In this document: positions 18,528 through 28,525 of the stretch, in pieces
Position numbering within the stretch: the first letter of the stretch is position 1
Layout of the letters: every line of letters begins with the position of its first letter
Assembly: GCF_000716715.1 (NCBI RefSeq)
Contig: NZ_JNYJ01000061.1
Location: forward strand, 1-64,000
Source: Dactylosporangium aurantiacum
GTDB lineage: Bacteria > Actinomycetota > Actinomycetes > Mycobacteriales > Micromonosporaceae
Direction: 5' to 3'
DNA length: 64,000 nt
Made by a program: the position numbers and the translations under genes
The notes under the pieces: generated by a model
What the model saw: only the letters and a program-made list of their open reading frames with translations
Database searches by the model: none
Told to the model about the DNA's origin: nothing

Positions 18528-19370
18528 TCAGTCGCGCCGCACGATGGAGCCGCGGATGTTGTGCGTCAGCGTGCCGGCCTGCTCCAGGGACTTGCCCGGG
18601 AAGACGGCCAGCGCGATGACGCCGTGGTCGGCCCAGCCGCACACGGTCGCGGACCGGCCGTCGAAGCGGGCCGGGGCGCAGCGCTGCTCGCCGCCGAACG
18701 GGCCCGGGTCGATGTCGCGCACGGCGCCGACCTGCAGCGCGGCGGGCAGTTTGCGGATGCTCGCCTCCAGGTCGCGGGTCGGGTCGGTGATGAAGCGGGT
18801 GGCGCCGGCGACGATGACCCGCAGCTGCCGGTTCGACGCGTCGGTGTAGGTCACCGTGAAGCCCGACTCGTCCGGGTGGTCCGAGGTCAGCGCCTTCTGG
18901 ATGTCGGTGGCCGCCTTCCTCGCGTTGGCGTCGCCGGTCCGGGTGAGCCCCGGCACCGTCGCGTCGACCTGGATCGACGCCGGGTACTGCACCCAGTACG
19001 GGCGGGCCCACGCGTAGGAGCCGCCGCAGCAGCCTGCGCACAGGGTGAGCAGCAGCAGCATCACCCACGGCCAGCGCCGTTTGCGCGGGCGGTACTGCGG
19101 TGGCGGCGGCCCGTAGCCGGCCGGCGGCCGGTGCCCCGACGGCGGGCGGTACCCGGGCGGCGGCGGACCGTACTGGGGCACCGGGACGTACCGGATCTCC
19201 GGCGGCGACGGATCCGGCGGCAGCGGCACGGTGCGGGGCGCGGCGGGCAGGTCGAGGGTGTCCTCCCACTGCCGTCGGCGGCGTGACCCGCCGGGCGGCA
19301 CCGACGCCGAACCCACCCACGTCGGCGTGGCCGGCTGGCGTTCGGTCGGCGATTCATCCGGGAGCGTCAC
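18528..19370 (-). CDS. Pro-rich membrane protein, C-x12-C-G-WAD family member 3
   Basis: The 280-residue protein has a disordered Pro/Gly/Tyr-rich cytoplasmic region (about residues 50-103), a basic stop (RPRKRR), a membrane span at about 104-127, and an outer domain. That domain carries Cys231-x12-Cys244-G-W-A-D-H-G, then ALAVFPGKSLEQ. Layout and motif match the genes at 118-780 and 868-1740, 17 kb away. The GTG at 19370 is chosen because upstream in-frame sequence reads into the next gene's leader. The two cysteines inside the span (CAGCC) are extra. No known domain is recognised; function unknown. Confidence 0.8.
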   Translation of the reverse strand: MTLPDESPTERQPATPTWVGSASVPPGGSRRRRQWEDTLDLPAAPRTVPLPPDPSPPEIRYVPVPQYGPPPPGYRPPSGHRPPAGYGPPPPQYRPRKRRWPWVMLLLLTLCAGCCGGSYAWARPYWVQYPASIQVDATVPGLTRTGDANARKAATDIQKALTSDHPDESGFTVTYTDASNRQLRVIVAGATRFITDPTRDLEASIRKLPAALQVGAVRDIDPGPFGGEQRCAPARFDGRSATVCGWADHGVIALAVFPGKSLEQAGTLTHNIRGSIVRRD

Positions 19371-19455
19371 ATCCTGAAGGCTAGCTACCCGGTGCACGGA
19401 CCGCAGAGCGCCGCCGCCGGGTTTGGAGGGTGGCCGACATGGATACGGTGGGGAT

Positions 19456-20184
19456 GTGCTCGGGCTACCGCAACGCGTGACCGCCTGCCTGTTCGACCTC
19501 GACGGGGTGCTCACCCCGACCGCGGTCATCCACAACACGGCCTGGACCAGGACGTTCGACGACTTCCTCAAAGGGCGGGCCGGGCAGCGGCCGTTCGACC
19601 CGGTCGCCGACTACAACGACTACGTCGACGGCAAGCCCCGCGAGGCCGGCGTCCGGGACTTTCTCGCCTCCCGCGGCATCGCGCTGCCCGAGGGCACGCC
19701 CGGCGACCCGCCTGACGCGCAGACCGTGCACGGCCTGGGCAACCGCAAGAACGCGCTGCTGCTCACCCTCATCAAGGAAGGGCTGGAGCCGTACCCGGGA
19801 TCCGTGCGCTACCTGCACGCGGCGGCCGGCGCCGGGCTGCGCCGCGCGGTGGTGAGCTCCAGCGCCAACACCCTGCAGGTCATCACGTCGACCGGGCTGG
19901 CACCGCTGCTGGAGGTCCGGGTCGACGGCGGCACCATCCGCGAACGCGGCCTGCGCGGCAAGCCCGCGCCCGACACGTTCCTCGAGGCGGCCAAGGAGCT
20001 CGGCGTCGCGCCGGAGCACGCCGCCGTGTTCGAGGACGCCCTCGCCGGGGTCGCCGCGGGCCGGGCCGGCGGGTTCGGCTGCGTCGTCGGCGTCGACCGG
20101 ATCGGCGGCGGGCACGCGGACGACCTGCGAGCCGCCGGCGCCGACGTGGTCGTGCCGGATCTCGACGTCCTGCTGGAGGGGTGA
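19456..20184 (+). CDS. HAD hydrolase, beta-phosphoglucomutase type
   Basis: The HAD motif I is [10 protein letters not shown] (nucleophile and acid-base aspartates at about residues 14 and 16). Motif II is VVSSSAN, the lysine is in [11 protein letters not shown], and motif IV is FEDALAGV. Insertion of a helical cap after motif I is typical. Enzymes of this kind turn beta-glucose 1-phosphate into glucose 6-phosphate. The gene ends directly before a GH65 gene (stop TGA then ATG, no gap). GH65 phosphorylases release beta-glucose 1-phosphate, so the pair forms one pathway. GTG at 19456 is the chosen start; GTG at 19480 is possible. Confidence 0.88.
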   Translation: MLGLPQRVTACLFDLDGVLTPTAVIHNTAWTRTFDDFLKGRAGQRPFDPVADYNDYVDGKPREAGVRDFLASRGIALPEGTPGDPPDAQTVHGLGNRKNALLLTLIKEGLEPYPGSVRYLHAAAGAGLRRAVVSSSANTLQVITSTGLAPLLEVRVDGGTIRERGLRGKPAPDTFLEAAKELGVAPEHAAVFEDALAGVAAGRAGGFGCVVGVDRIGGGHADDLRAAGADVVVPDLDVLLEG

Positions 20185-22530
20185 ATGGCGATGTTCCCGG
20201 TCGAGCCGTGGGTGGTCCGTGAGACCCGTCTCGACCTCGACGACCTGGCCCAGACCGAGTCGCTGTTCGCCCTGTCCAACGGGCACCTGGGGCTGCGCGG
20301 CAACCTCGACGAGGGCGAGCCGTTCGGCCTGCCCGGCACCTACCTCAACTCGTTCTACGAGGAGCGCCCGCTGCCCTACGCCGAGGCCGGCTACGGCTTC
20401 CCCGAGGAGGGCCAGAGCATCCTCAACGTCACCAACGGCAAGGTGTTCCGCCTGCTCGTCGACGACGAACCCTTCGACGTGCGGTACGGCAACCTGCTCG
20501 GCCACGAGCGGGTCCTGGACCTGCGCGCCGGCACGCTGCGGCGCGACGTCGACTGGGTGTCGCCCGCGGGGCAGCGCATCAAGGTGCACACCACCCGGCT
20601 GGTGTCGCTGGAGCAGCGGTCGGTCGCGGCGTTCCTGTACGAGGTCGAGCCTGTCGACGGCCCGGCCCGGGTGATCGTGCAGTCGGAGCTGGTCGCCAAC
20701 GAGGACACCCCGGAGCCGAGCAAGGACCCGCGGGTCGCCGCCGTGCTCGGCCACGCCCTGGAGTCGGAGGAGCACGCGGCCCGCGACCTCAACGCCCAGC
20801 TGCTGCACCGCACCAAGGCCAGCTGGCTGCGGCTCGGCGCGGAGATGGACCACGAGGTCGAGGCGCCGGTGCCGGTGCGGTCGCACACCGAGGCGACGCC
20901 AGACTGGGCGAGGACCACGTTCGCCTGCGAGCTGCAGCCCGGCCAGCGGCTGCGGATCGTCAAGTACCTCGCCTACGGCTGGTCGAGCCAGCGCTCCCGG
21001 CAGGCGATCCGCGACCAGGTCCACGGCGCTATCGCCGGCGCCCGCCTCGGCGGCTGGGACGGCCTGCTCGCCGCGCAACGGCGCTTCCTGGACGGCTTCT
21101 GGGCGCAGGCCGACGTCGAGCTCGACGGAGACGCGGAGATCCAGCAGGCGGTGCGCTTCGCGCTGTTCCACCTGATGCAGGCCGGCGCGCGGGCCGAGGC
21201 GCGGCCGATCGCCGCGAAGGGCCTGACCGGCCGCGGCTACGACGGGCACGTCTTCTGGGACACCGAGAGCTTCGTGCTGCCGGTGCTGACGTACACGCAC
21301 CCGCTGGCGGCCCGCGACGGGCTGCGGTGGCGGCACGACACGCTGTCGATGGCCCGCGACCGGGCCGCGCAGCTGGGCCTGGCCGGGGCGGCCTTCCCGT
21401 GGCGGACGGTCCGCGGCCAGGAGTGCTCCGCCTACTGGCCGGCCGGCACCGCCGGCTTCCACGTCAACGCCGACATCGCCGCGGCCGTCGAGCGGTACGT
21501 GCGGGCCACCGGCGACACCGCCTTCGAGGTCGAGTTCGGCCTGGAGGTGCTGGTCGAGACGGCCCGGCTGTGGCGCTCGCTGGGCCACCACGACCGGCAC
21601 GGCGTCTTCCACATCGACGGCGTCACCGGGCCCGACGAGTACAGCGCCATCGCCGACGACAACATCTACACCAACCTCATGGCGCAGCAGAACCTGCTCG
21701 CCGCCGCGAGCGCCGCCGAGCGGCACCCGGACGCCGCCCACGCCTTCGGCGTCGACGACGAGGAGATCGCGTCGTGGCGCGACGCGGCCGCCCGGGTCCA
21801 CCTGCCCTACAACACCGAGCTGGGGGTGCACGAGCAGTCCGCCGGGTTCACCCGCCACCAGGAGTGGGACTTCCCCGGCACGCCCGCCGACCACTATCCG
21901 CTGCTGCTGCACTACCCGTACTTCGACCTGTACCGCAAGCAGGTCGTCAAGCAGGCCGACCTGGTCCTGGCCATGCACTGGCGGGGCGACGCGTTCACCG
22001 CCGAGCAGAAGGCCCGCAACTTCGCCTACTACGACGAGCGCACGGTCCGCGACTCGTCGCTGTCGGCGTGCACGCAGGCGGTCATGGCCGCCGAGGTCGG
22101 GCACACCGAGCTGGCGTACGACTACCTCGGCGAGGCGGCCTTCGTCGACCTGTACAACCTGCAGCACAACGCCGGTGACGGGTTGCACATGGCCTCGCTC
22201 GCCGGGACCTGGCTGGCGCTGGTCGCCGGCTTCGGCGGCATGCGCGACCACGGCGGGGAGCTGTCGTTCATGCCGCGGCTGCCGGACCGGCTCGACCGGA
22301 TGTCGTTCGCGATCACCTGCCACGGCAGCATCCTGCGGGTCGTGGTCGACCACCAGGAGGCGACGTACACCGTGGACTCCGGGAAGATGACGCTGCGTCA
22401 CCACGGCGAGCAGTTCACCGTCGAGCCGGACAAGCCGGTCACGCTGCGGGTCCCGCCGCCGCGACCGGCCACCCCGGCGCCGCACCAGCCGGCCGGCCGG
22501 GAGCCGCGGCGGCGCCACCGGACGGCGTGA
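20185..22530 (+). CDS. glycoside hydrolase family 65 protein (disaccharide phosphorylase)
   Basis: The 781-residue protein has the GH65 layout: an N-terminal beta-sandwich (about 1-270), a linker, an (alpha/alpha)6 barrel (about 320-700) and a C-terminal beta sheet. The general acid is E485 in VTGPDEYSAIADDN. The barrel also shows GYDGHVFWDTESFVLPVLTY. Family members cleave maltose, trehalose, kojibiose or nigerose with phosphate, and a few are hydrolases. Co-translation with a beta-phosphoglucomutase gene favours a phosphorylase that makes beta-glucose 1-phosphate. The disaccharide cannot be chosen from sequence alone. The last 20 residues are a Pro/Arg-rich tail. Confidence 0.92.
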   Translation: MAMFPVEPWVVRETRLDLDDLAQTESLFALSNGHLGLRGNLDEGEPFGLPGTYLNSFYEERPLPYAEAGYGFPEEGQSILNVTNGKVFRLLVDDEPFDVRYGNLLGHERVLDLRAGTLRRDVDWVSPAGQRIKVHTTRLVSLEQRSVAAFLYEVEPVDGPARVIVQSELVANEDTPEPSKDPRVAAVLGHALESEEHAARDLNAQLLHRTKASWLRLGAEMDHEVEAPVPVRSHTEATPDWARTTFACELQPGQRLRIVKYLAYGWSSQRSRQAIRDQVHGAIAGARLGGWDGLLAAQRRFLDGFWAQADVELDGDAEIQQAVRFALFHLMQAGARAEARPIAAKGLTGRGYDGHVFWDTESFVLPVLTYTHPLAARDGLRWRHDTLSMARDRAAQLGLAGAAFPWRTVRGQECSAYWPAGTAGFHVNADIAAAVERYVRATGDTAFEVEFGLEVLVETARLWRSLGHHDRHGVFHIDGVTGPDEYSAIADDNIYTNLMAQQNLLAAASAAERHPDAAHAFGVDDEEIASWRDAAARVHLPYNTELGVHEQSAGFTRHQEWDFPGTPADHYPLLLHYPYFDLYRKQVVKQADLVLAMHWRGDAFTAEQKARNFAYYDERTVRDSSLSACTQAVMAAEVGHTELAYDYLGEAAFVDLYNLQHNAGDGLHMASLAGTWLALVAGFGGMRDHGGELSFMPRLPDRLDRMSFAITCHGSILRVVVDHQEATYTVDSGKMTLRHHGEQFTVEPDKPVTLRVPPPRPATPAPHQPAGREPRRRHRTA

Positions 22531-22556
22531 CCGACGGGCGCGTACCCTGGTAGCTC

Positions 22557-24518
22557 GTGAGCGTCAGGAGCGTCTTCCCGCAACTCGAGCGTCTGCTGCC
22601 CCGGATCAGCAAGCCGATCCAATACGTGGGCGGTGAGCTCGGTGCGGTCGTCAAGGACTGGGACTCCGCCACCGTGCGGTGGGCCCTGTCCTACCCGGAC
22701 GCCTACGAGGTCGGCCTGCCCAACCAGGGCGTCCAGATCCTCTACGAGGTGCTCAACGAGCAGCCCGACGTGCTCGCCGAGCGCACGTACGCGGTGTGGC
22801 CCGACCTGGAGGCGCTCATGCGCGCCGAGGGTGTGCCGCAGTTCACCGTCGAGGCGCACCGCCCGGTGACGGCGTTCGACCTGTTCGGCATCTCCTTCGC
22901 CACCGAGCTCGGCTACACCAACATGCTGACCATGCTCGACCTGGCCGGCATCCCGCTGGACTCCCGCGACCGGGACGAGCGGCACCCCGTCGTCATCGCC
23001 GGTGGCCACGCCGCGTTCAACCCGGAGCCGATCGCCGACTTCATCGACGCCGCCGTGCTCGGCGACGGCGAGGAGGCGGTGCTGGAGATCACCGCCATCG
23101 TGCGGCAGTGGAAGGGCGAGGGCTCGCCGGGCGGCCGCGACGAGCTGCTGCTGCGCCTGGCCCGCACCGAGTCGGTCTACGTGCCGCGCTTCTACGACGT
23201 GGACTACCTGCCCGACGGGCGCATCCAGCGGGTCGTGCCCAACCGGGCCGACGTGCCGTTCCGGGTGCACAAGCGCACCACGATGGACCTGGACGCCTGG
23301 CCGTACCCGAAGCGGCCCCTGGTGCCGCTCGCCGAGACGGTGCACGAGCGCTACGCGGTGGAGATCTTCCGCGGCTGCACCCGCGGCTGCCGCTTCTGCC
23401 AGGCGGGCATGATCACCCGCCCGGTGCGGGAGCGGTCGATCACCACCGTCGGGCAGATGGTGCAGGAGGGGCTGGAGTTCTCCGGCTTCCACGAGGTCGG
23501 CCTGCTCTCGCTGTCCTCCGCGGACCACTCGGAGATCGGCGACATGTGCTCGGGCCTCGCCCAGCAGTACGAGGGCACCAACGTCTCGCTGTCGCTGCCG
23601 TCCACGCGGGTCGACGCGTTCAACGTGACCCTCGCCCAAGAGCTGGCCCGCAACGGCCGCCGCACCGGCCTGACGTTCGCGCCCGAGGGCGGCTCGGAGC
23701 GGATCCGCAAGGTGATCAACAAGATGGTCACCGAGGAGGACCTGATCCGCACGGTCGTCACGGCGTACAGCAACGGCTGGCGGCAGGTGAAGCTCTACTT
23801 CATGTGCGGCCTGCCGACCGAGACCGACGACGACGTGCTGCAGATCGCCAAGCTGGCGCACGAGGTCATCCGGGCCGGCCGGGAGGCCACCGGCTCGCGC
23901 GACATCCGCTGCACGGTGTCGATCGGCGGGTTCGTGCCGAAGCCGCACACCCCGTTCCAGTGGGCGAAGATGGAGACCCCGGAGGTCATCGACCACCGGC
24001 TGCGGGCGCTGAAGCAGGCGATCAACAGTGACCGCAGCCTCGGCAAGGCGATCGGCTACCGCTACCACGACGGCCAGCCCTCGCTGATCGAGGGCCTGCT
24101 CAGCCGGGGCGACCGGCGGGTCGGCGCGGTCATCCGGCGGGTGTGGGAGGCCGGCGGCCGCTTCGACGGCTGGTCGGAGCACTTCTCGTACCAGCGTTGG
24201 GTCGACGCCGCCGCGGCGGTGCTGCCGGGCTACGGCGTGGACCTGGACTGGTTCACCACCCGCGAGCGCGACCAGAACGAGGTCCTGCCGTGGGACCACC
24301 TCGACTCCGGCCTGGACAAGGACTGGCTCTGGCAGGACTGGCAGGACTCGCTCACCGGGTTCGAGCAGGACGACTGCCGCTGGACGCCGTGCTTCGACTG
24401 CGGCGTGTGCCCGAGCCAGGACACCGAGATCCAGATCGGTCCCACCGGCAAGCAGCTGCTGCCGCTGACCCCGGTCGGGGTGGGGCTGCGCACGCCCAAG
24501 GCGCACCAGCATGGCTAA
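22557..24518 (+). CDS. B12-binding-like radical SAM protein, TIGR03960 family
   Basis: The 653-residue protein has an N-terminal B12-binding-like fold, then the radical SAM iron-sulfur motif C274-x3-C278-x2-C281 (RGCTRGCRFCQAG). Further elements are LSLPSTRVDAFN, TFAPEGGSERIRKVINK and a C-terminal CxxC-rich end (CFDCGVC). It is always paired with a TIGR03936 partner, here overlapping it by eight bases. The pair sits before RNase E and the L21/L27 genes in many bacteria, suggesting modification of RNA or a ribosomal component, but the reaction is not known. The GTG at 22557 has no clear ribosome-binding site; TACCCT at 22543-22548 may be a close promoter box. Confidence 0.92.
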   Translation: MSVRSVFPQLERLLPRISKPIQYVGGELGAVVKDWDSATVRWALSYPDAYEVGLPNQGVQILYEVLNEQPDVLAERTYAVWPDLEALMRAEGVPQFTVEAHRPVTAFDLFGISFATELGYTNMLTMLDLAGIPLDSRDRDERHPVVIAGGHAAFNPEPIADFIDAAVLGDGEEAVLEITAIVRQWKGEGSPGGRDELLLRLARTESVYVPRFYDVDYLPDGRIQRVVPNRADVPFRVHKRTTMDLDAWPYPKRPLVPLAETVHERYAVEIFRGCTRGCRFCQAGMITRPVRERSITTVGQMVQEGLEFSGFHEVGLLSLSSADHSEIGDMCSGLAQQYEGTNVSLSLPSTRVDAFNVTLAQELARNGRRTGLTFAPEGGSERIRKVINKMVTEEDLIRTVVTAYSNGWRQVKLYFMCGLPTETDDDVLQIAKLAHEVIRAGREATGSRDIRCTVSIGGFVPKPHTPFQWAKMETPEVIDHRLRALKQAINSDRSLGKAIGYRYHDGQPSLIEGLLSRGDRRVGAVIRRVWEAGGRFDGWSEHFSYQRWVDAAAAVLPGYGVDLDWFTTRERDQNEVLPWDHLDSGLDKDWLWQDWQDSLTGFEQDDCRWTPCFDCGVCPSQDTEIQIGPTGKQLLPLTPVGVGLRTPKAHQHG

Positions 24519-25314
24519 GCGGCAACCGGAGGGCGGCCAGGACCCGGTCGTGCAGCGGATCCGGCTGCGCTACGCCAAGCGCGGCCCGATGCGGTTCACC
24601 TCACACCGTGACTTCGCTCGCGCGTTCGAGCGGGCGCTGCTGCGCGCCAACGTGCCGATCGCCTACTCGCAGGGCTTCACCCCGCACCCGAAGGTCTCCT
24701 ACGCCTCGGCGGCGCCGACCGGCGTGGCGAGCGAGGCCGAGTACCTGGAGATCGGCCTGCGGGCCGTGGTCGACCCCGGCGAGCTGCGCGCTGCCCTCGA
24801 CGCGGCGCTGTCACCCGGCCTCGACGTGCTCGAGGCCGTCCAGTCGCCGCTCAACGGCGGTGGCAGCCTCGCCGACCGCATCGACGCGTCGGCGTGGCGC
24901 ATCGAGCTGCCCGGCATCGAGCCGGCCGGCGCGCAGGCGGCGGTCCAGGCCTTCCTGGACGCCCCCGAGGTGCTCGTGGAGCGGCTCACGAAACAGGGCA
25001 AGCGGGTCTTCGACACGCGCGCGGCCGTCGTCCGGCTGGCCGTCGCCGAGGTCGTCACGAGCCCCGGTGACACACCTTCCGAGGTCACCGACGCACCGTG
25101 TGCGATACTCGACCTTGTCGTGCGGCAGGGAACCCCGACCGTGCGACCCGACGACGTGCTGTCCGGTCTGCGTGTAGTAGCCGACCTGGAGCCTCCGGTC
25201 CCGCCTCGTGCGACCCGACTGGCTCAGGGCGTGCTGACCGCGCAGGGGGAGTTCGTCGATCCGCTCGATGCGGATCGGCCGGCGGTCGCCGTCGGGGCTT
25301 CGTCACTGGTGTAG
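24511..25314 (+). CDS. TIGR03936 family radical SAM-associated protein (DUF2344)
   Basis: The 267-residue partner of the preceding radical SAM protein carries the family start IRLRYAKRGPMRFTSHRDF and the region IAYSQGFTPHPKVSYASA. It has no iron-sulfur cysteines of its own. In some bacteria the two are fused, which supports a shared enzyme. The ATG lies inside the end of the upstream gene, so translation is coupled. The C-terminal 40 residues are variable. Confidence 0.92.
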   Translation: MAKRQPEGGQDPVVQRIRLRYAKRGPMRFTSHRDFARAFERALLRANVPIAYSQGFTPHPKVSYASAAPTGVASEAEYLEIGLRAVVDPGELRAALDAALSPGLDVLEAVQSPLNGGGSLADRIDASAWRIELPGIEPAGAQAAVQAFLDAPEVLVERLTKQGKRVFDTRAAVVRLAVAEVVTSPGDTPSEVTDAPCAILDLVVRQGTPTVRPDDVLSGLRVVADLEPPVPPRATRLAQGVLTAQGEFVDPLDADRPAVAVGASSLV

Positions 25315-25443
25315 TCGGCGAGGTTGGCAGACTTTCGGCGGATCGTCCGTGCGAGCGGATACCTCCGCCGGCACAACATAGAGGTGCCCCCGTGTGGCTG
25401 CGTTTGGACGCGCCCGGGAGCGCCAGAACTGGAGAACGTCCGC

Positions 25444-28401
25444 ATGTTCGACAACGAGTCGGCAAGCGGCGAGGCAACCGGCGACGAGCCGGTGGCAGAC
25501 GCCGCCACCACCGAAGAGACCACCACCCCCGTGCGCCGCACGCGGCGCCGCGCCACCAAGGCGACCGCCGCGCCTGACCCCACCCCGGACGCCGCGCCGG
25601 CGACGGACGCCGCGTCTGACGCGTCGGCCTCCGGTGCGGAGGCCGGGCCGGCCGCCGGCGCGGACGCCGCGCCGGTCGAGGAGGCCGCGCCCGTCCGCCG
25701 GACCCGCCGCAGGGCGGTGAAGGCGGCACCGAGCGACGAAACGGGCGATTTGGGCGAGTCCGGGCAGCAGGCGCTGCCGCTGGAGGCCGAGGAGCCCGCC
25801 GCCGCGCCGGTCAAGGCGACCCGCACCCGCCGCCGGGCCACCAAGGCCGCGCCGGTGCAGGAGCCCGAGCCGCTGCCGGAAGTGGTCGCGCCCGCCGCTG
25901 ACGAGGTCGCCGAGCCGGCCGAGCCCGCCGAGCCGGCCGAGCCCGCCGAGCCCGCCGAGGAAGAGGTCCTCGACGAGGAGGCGGCGGCCGTCGAGGAGCC
26001 GGTCGCGCCGGTCGAGGAGCCGCCGGCCCGCCGGGGCCGCCGGGCCGCGCCGATCCAGGTGCTGTTCATGCCGCCGAGCGAGCAGGTCGAGCCGGTCCGC
26101 CCGGCCGCCGCCGTGCCCGCCTCGGCGTCCGGCATTGACCCGTTCGCCCCGCCGGCACCCGTGCCGGCCGCCGACTACGCCGACGAACTGGCCGAGGAGC
26201 TCGCCGAGGAGCCGGTCGGCCGCAGCCGCCGGCGCCGGGGCCGCCGCGCCGCCGAGGACGCGCCCACCGCCGAGGTGGTCCGCGCCGACGCGCCCGTGGA
26301 GACCGACGAGATCGACGCCGAGGTGGACGAGGACGAGGACGAGGACGAGTTCGAGCCCGGCACCCGCCGCCGGCGGCGGCGCGGCCGCCGTGGCCGCGGC
26401 CGTGGCCGTGGCACGCTCGGCGACGACACCGACGAGGTCGACGGCGAGGCCGAGACCGACGTCGAGGAGGAGGCCGCGGCCGACGAGGACGCCGAGGCGT
26501 CCGAGGAGGGCGACGAGGACGGCGAGGGCCTGACCCGCCGCCGTCGCCGCCGCCGGCGCAAGGGCTCCGCCGACACCGAGCCGGCCGACGACCCGCACGT
26601 CGTGGTGAAGATCCGCGAGCCGCGCCCGGCCACCCGTGAGCGCGACCGCGACGAGGTGCAGGGCATCTCCGGCTCGACCCGCCTGGAGGCGAAGCGCCAG
26701 CGCCGCCGGGACGGCCGCGAGCAGCGCCGGACCCGCCCGCCGATCCTGTCGGAGTCGGAGTTCCTGGCCCGCCGCGAGGCGGTCGACCGCACCATGGTCA
26801 TCCGGCAGAAGAACGACCGCACGCAGATCGCGGTCCTGGAGGACAAGGTGCTCGTCGAGCACTACGTCACCCGGGCCTCGTCCAGCTCGATGGTCGGCAA
26901 CGTCTACCTCGGCCGCGTGCAGAACGTGCTGCCCAGCATGGAGGCGGCCTTCGTCGACATCGGCCGGGGCCGCAACGCGGTGCTCTACGCCGGCGAGGTC
27001 AACTGGGACGCGACCGGCCTGGAGGGCCGCACCCGCTCCATCGAGCAGGCCCTGAAGTCGGGCGACTCGGTGCTGGTGCAGGTGACCAAGGACCCGATCG
27101 GCACCAAGGGCGCCCGCCTGACCAGCCACATCGCGCTGTCCGGACGGCACCTGGTGTACGTGCCGCACGGCAACGCCTCCGGCATCAGCCGCAAGCTGTC
27201 CGACATCGAGCGCAAGCGCCTGCGCGACGTGCTGAAGAACCTGGTGCCCGACGGCGCCGGCGTGATCGTGCGCACCGCGGCTGAGGGCGCGAGCGAGGAC
27301 GACCTGGCCCGCGACGTGAAGCGGCTGCAGGCGCAGTGGGAGGCGATCCAGGAGAAGTCCGGCAGCAGCAGCGCGCCGGCCCTGCTCTACGAGGAGCCGG
27401 AGCTGGTCGTGCGGGTCGTGCGCGACCTGTTCAACGAGGACTTCCGCGAGCTGGTCATCCAGGGCAACGACGCCTACGAGTCGGTCGAGCCGTACCTGTC
27501 GCACGTGTCGCCGGACCTGGTCGACCGGGTGCGCCGGTACACCGGCGTCAACGACGTCTTCGCCGACCTGCGCATCGACGAGCAGCTGATCAAGGCCCTC
27601 GACCGGCGGGTGTTCCTGCCGTCCGGCGGCAGCCTCGTCATCGACCGCACCGAGGCGATGACCGTCATCGACGTCAACACCGGCAAGTACACCGGTGCCG
27701 GAGGCAACCTCGAGGAGACGGTCACCCGCAACAACCTCGAGGCGGCCGAGGAGATCGTCCACCAGCTGCGCCTGCGTGACCTGGGCGGCATCATCGTCAT
27801 CGACTTCATCGACATGGTCCTGGAGTCCAACCGCGACCTGGTGCTGCGCCGGCTGACCGAGTGCCTGGGCCGGGACCGGACCAAGCACCAGGTCACCGAG
27901 ATCACCTCGCTGGGCCTGGTCCAGATGACCCGCAAGCGGGTCGGTCAGGGCCTGCTGGAGGCCTTCAGCGAGACCTGTGAGGTGTGCAAGGGCCGCGGCC
28001 TGATCATCCACACCGAGCCGATCCCGGAGAAGCGTGGCGGCGGCGGTGGCGGGCACGCCGGCAGCAACGGCAACGGGCACGGCGCGCCGGCGAAGGTGGC
28101 CGCGGCCACCGTCACCAGCGGCGTGGACGAGTCCGACGTGCAGCCGGCCCGCAGCGGCCGCCGGCGCGGGCGCCGCGGCGGTGCGGCGGTCGCGGAGGAG
28201 GAGACCACCTCCGCCGAGGTCGAGACCGACACCGTGGACGAGCCGCACACGGTCGAGGACGTCGAGGAGGAGGCGGAGTTCACGCCGATCGCCTCCGAGG
28301 ACGATCCCGACAACATCGACGAGGACGAGGACGAGTCGGCGGGCAACGGTGCCCGGCGCCGGACCCGCCGGGGTGGTCTGCGCAGGCGGACCCGCCCCTG
28401 A
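25444..28401 (+). CDS. rne: ribonuclease E/G
   Basis: Endoribonuclease that starts mRNA decay and processes rRNA. The 985-residue protein has a long disordered arm (1-440) made of alternating acidic stretches and Arg-rich clusters (RRTRRRA, GRRGRGRGRG). The catalytic core follows: an S1 RNA-binding domain (about 475-560), then a DNase-I-like part. Metal-binding aspartates are D743 (VIDVNTGKYTG) and D787 (IVIDFIDM), with the zinc-link cysteines C845 and C848 (CEVCKGRG). A shorter Arg/Glu-rich tail closes the protein. The N-terminal arm before the core is the usual actinobacterial arrangement. ATG 25444 is preceded by GGAGAA; the open frame 120 bases longer lacks support. Confidence 0.95.
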   Translation: MFDNESASGEATGDEPVADAATTEETTTPVRRTRRRATKATAAPDPTPDAAPATDAASDASASGAEAGPAAGADAAPVEEAAPVRRTRRRAVKAAPSDETGDLGESGQQALPLEAEEPAAAPVKATRTRRRATKAAPVQEPEPLPEVVAPAADEVAEPAEPAEPAEPAEPAEEEVLDEEAAAVEEPVAPVEEPPARRGRRAAPIQVLFMPPSEQVEPVRPAAAVPASASGIDPFAPPAPVPAADYADELAEELAEEPVGRSRRRRGRRAAEDAPTAEVVRADAPVETDEIDAEVDEDEDEDEFEPGTRRRRRRGRRGRGRGRGTLGDDTDEVDGEAETDVEEEAAADEDAEASEEGDEDGEGLTRRRRRRRRKGSADTEPADDPHVVVKIREPRPATRERDRDEVQGISGSTRLEAKRQRRRDGREQRRTRPPILSESEFLARREAVDRTMVIRQKNDRTQIAVLEDKVLVEHYVTRASSSSMVGNVYLGRVQNVLPSMEAAFVDIGRGRNAVLYAGEVNWDATGLEGRTRSIEQALKSGDSVLVQVTKDPIGTKGARLTSHIALSGRHLVYVPHGNASGISRKLSDIERKRLRDVLKNLVPDGAGVIVRTAAEGASEDDLARDVKRLQAQWEAIQEKSGSSSAPALLYEEPELVVRVVRDLFNEDFRELVIQGNDAYESVEPYLSHVSPDLVDRVRRYTGVNDVFADLRIDEQLIKALDRRVFLPSGGSLVIDRTEAMTVIDVNTGKYTGAGGNLEETVTRNNLEAAEEIVHQLRLRDLGGIIVIDFIDMVLESNRDLVLRRLTECLGRDRTKHQVTEITSLGLVQMTRKRVGQGLLEAFSETCEVCKGRGLIIHTEPIPEKRGGGGGGHAGSNGNGHGAPAKVAAATVTSGVDESDVQPARSGRRRGRRGGAAVAEEETTSAEVETDTVDEPHTVEDVEEEAEFTPIASEDDPDNIDEDEDESAGNGARRRTRRGGLRRRTRP

Positions 28402-28402
28402 T

Positions 28403-28456
28403 TTGGGGGGTGCGCCACCGATGGCGTACCCTCTTAAAGGCGCACCTTCGTGCGCC
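28403..28456 (+). promoter_or_regulatory. rplU promoter and/or structured leader with alternative hairpins
   Basis: Two readings share the same bases. As a promoter: TTGGGG (28403-28408) and TACCCT (28427-28432) are 18 bp apart. As RNA: hairpin A pairs 28408-28417 with 28422-28431 around a CCGA loop. Hairpin B pairs 28439-28445 with 28450-28456 around CTTC. The 5' arm of A (GGTGCGCC, 28409-28416) is also perfectly complementary to the start of B (GGCGCACC, 28439-28446), so A and B can be replaced by a third structure. Hairpin A may also serve as the end of the rne transcript. Confidence 0.5.
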
Positions 28457-28525
28457 GGGTCTTTGCGTGCTCTTCACGGCAGCAGATGACCAACCGCCAG
28501 TAGCTACGACAGGAGTCCGCGTCCG

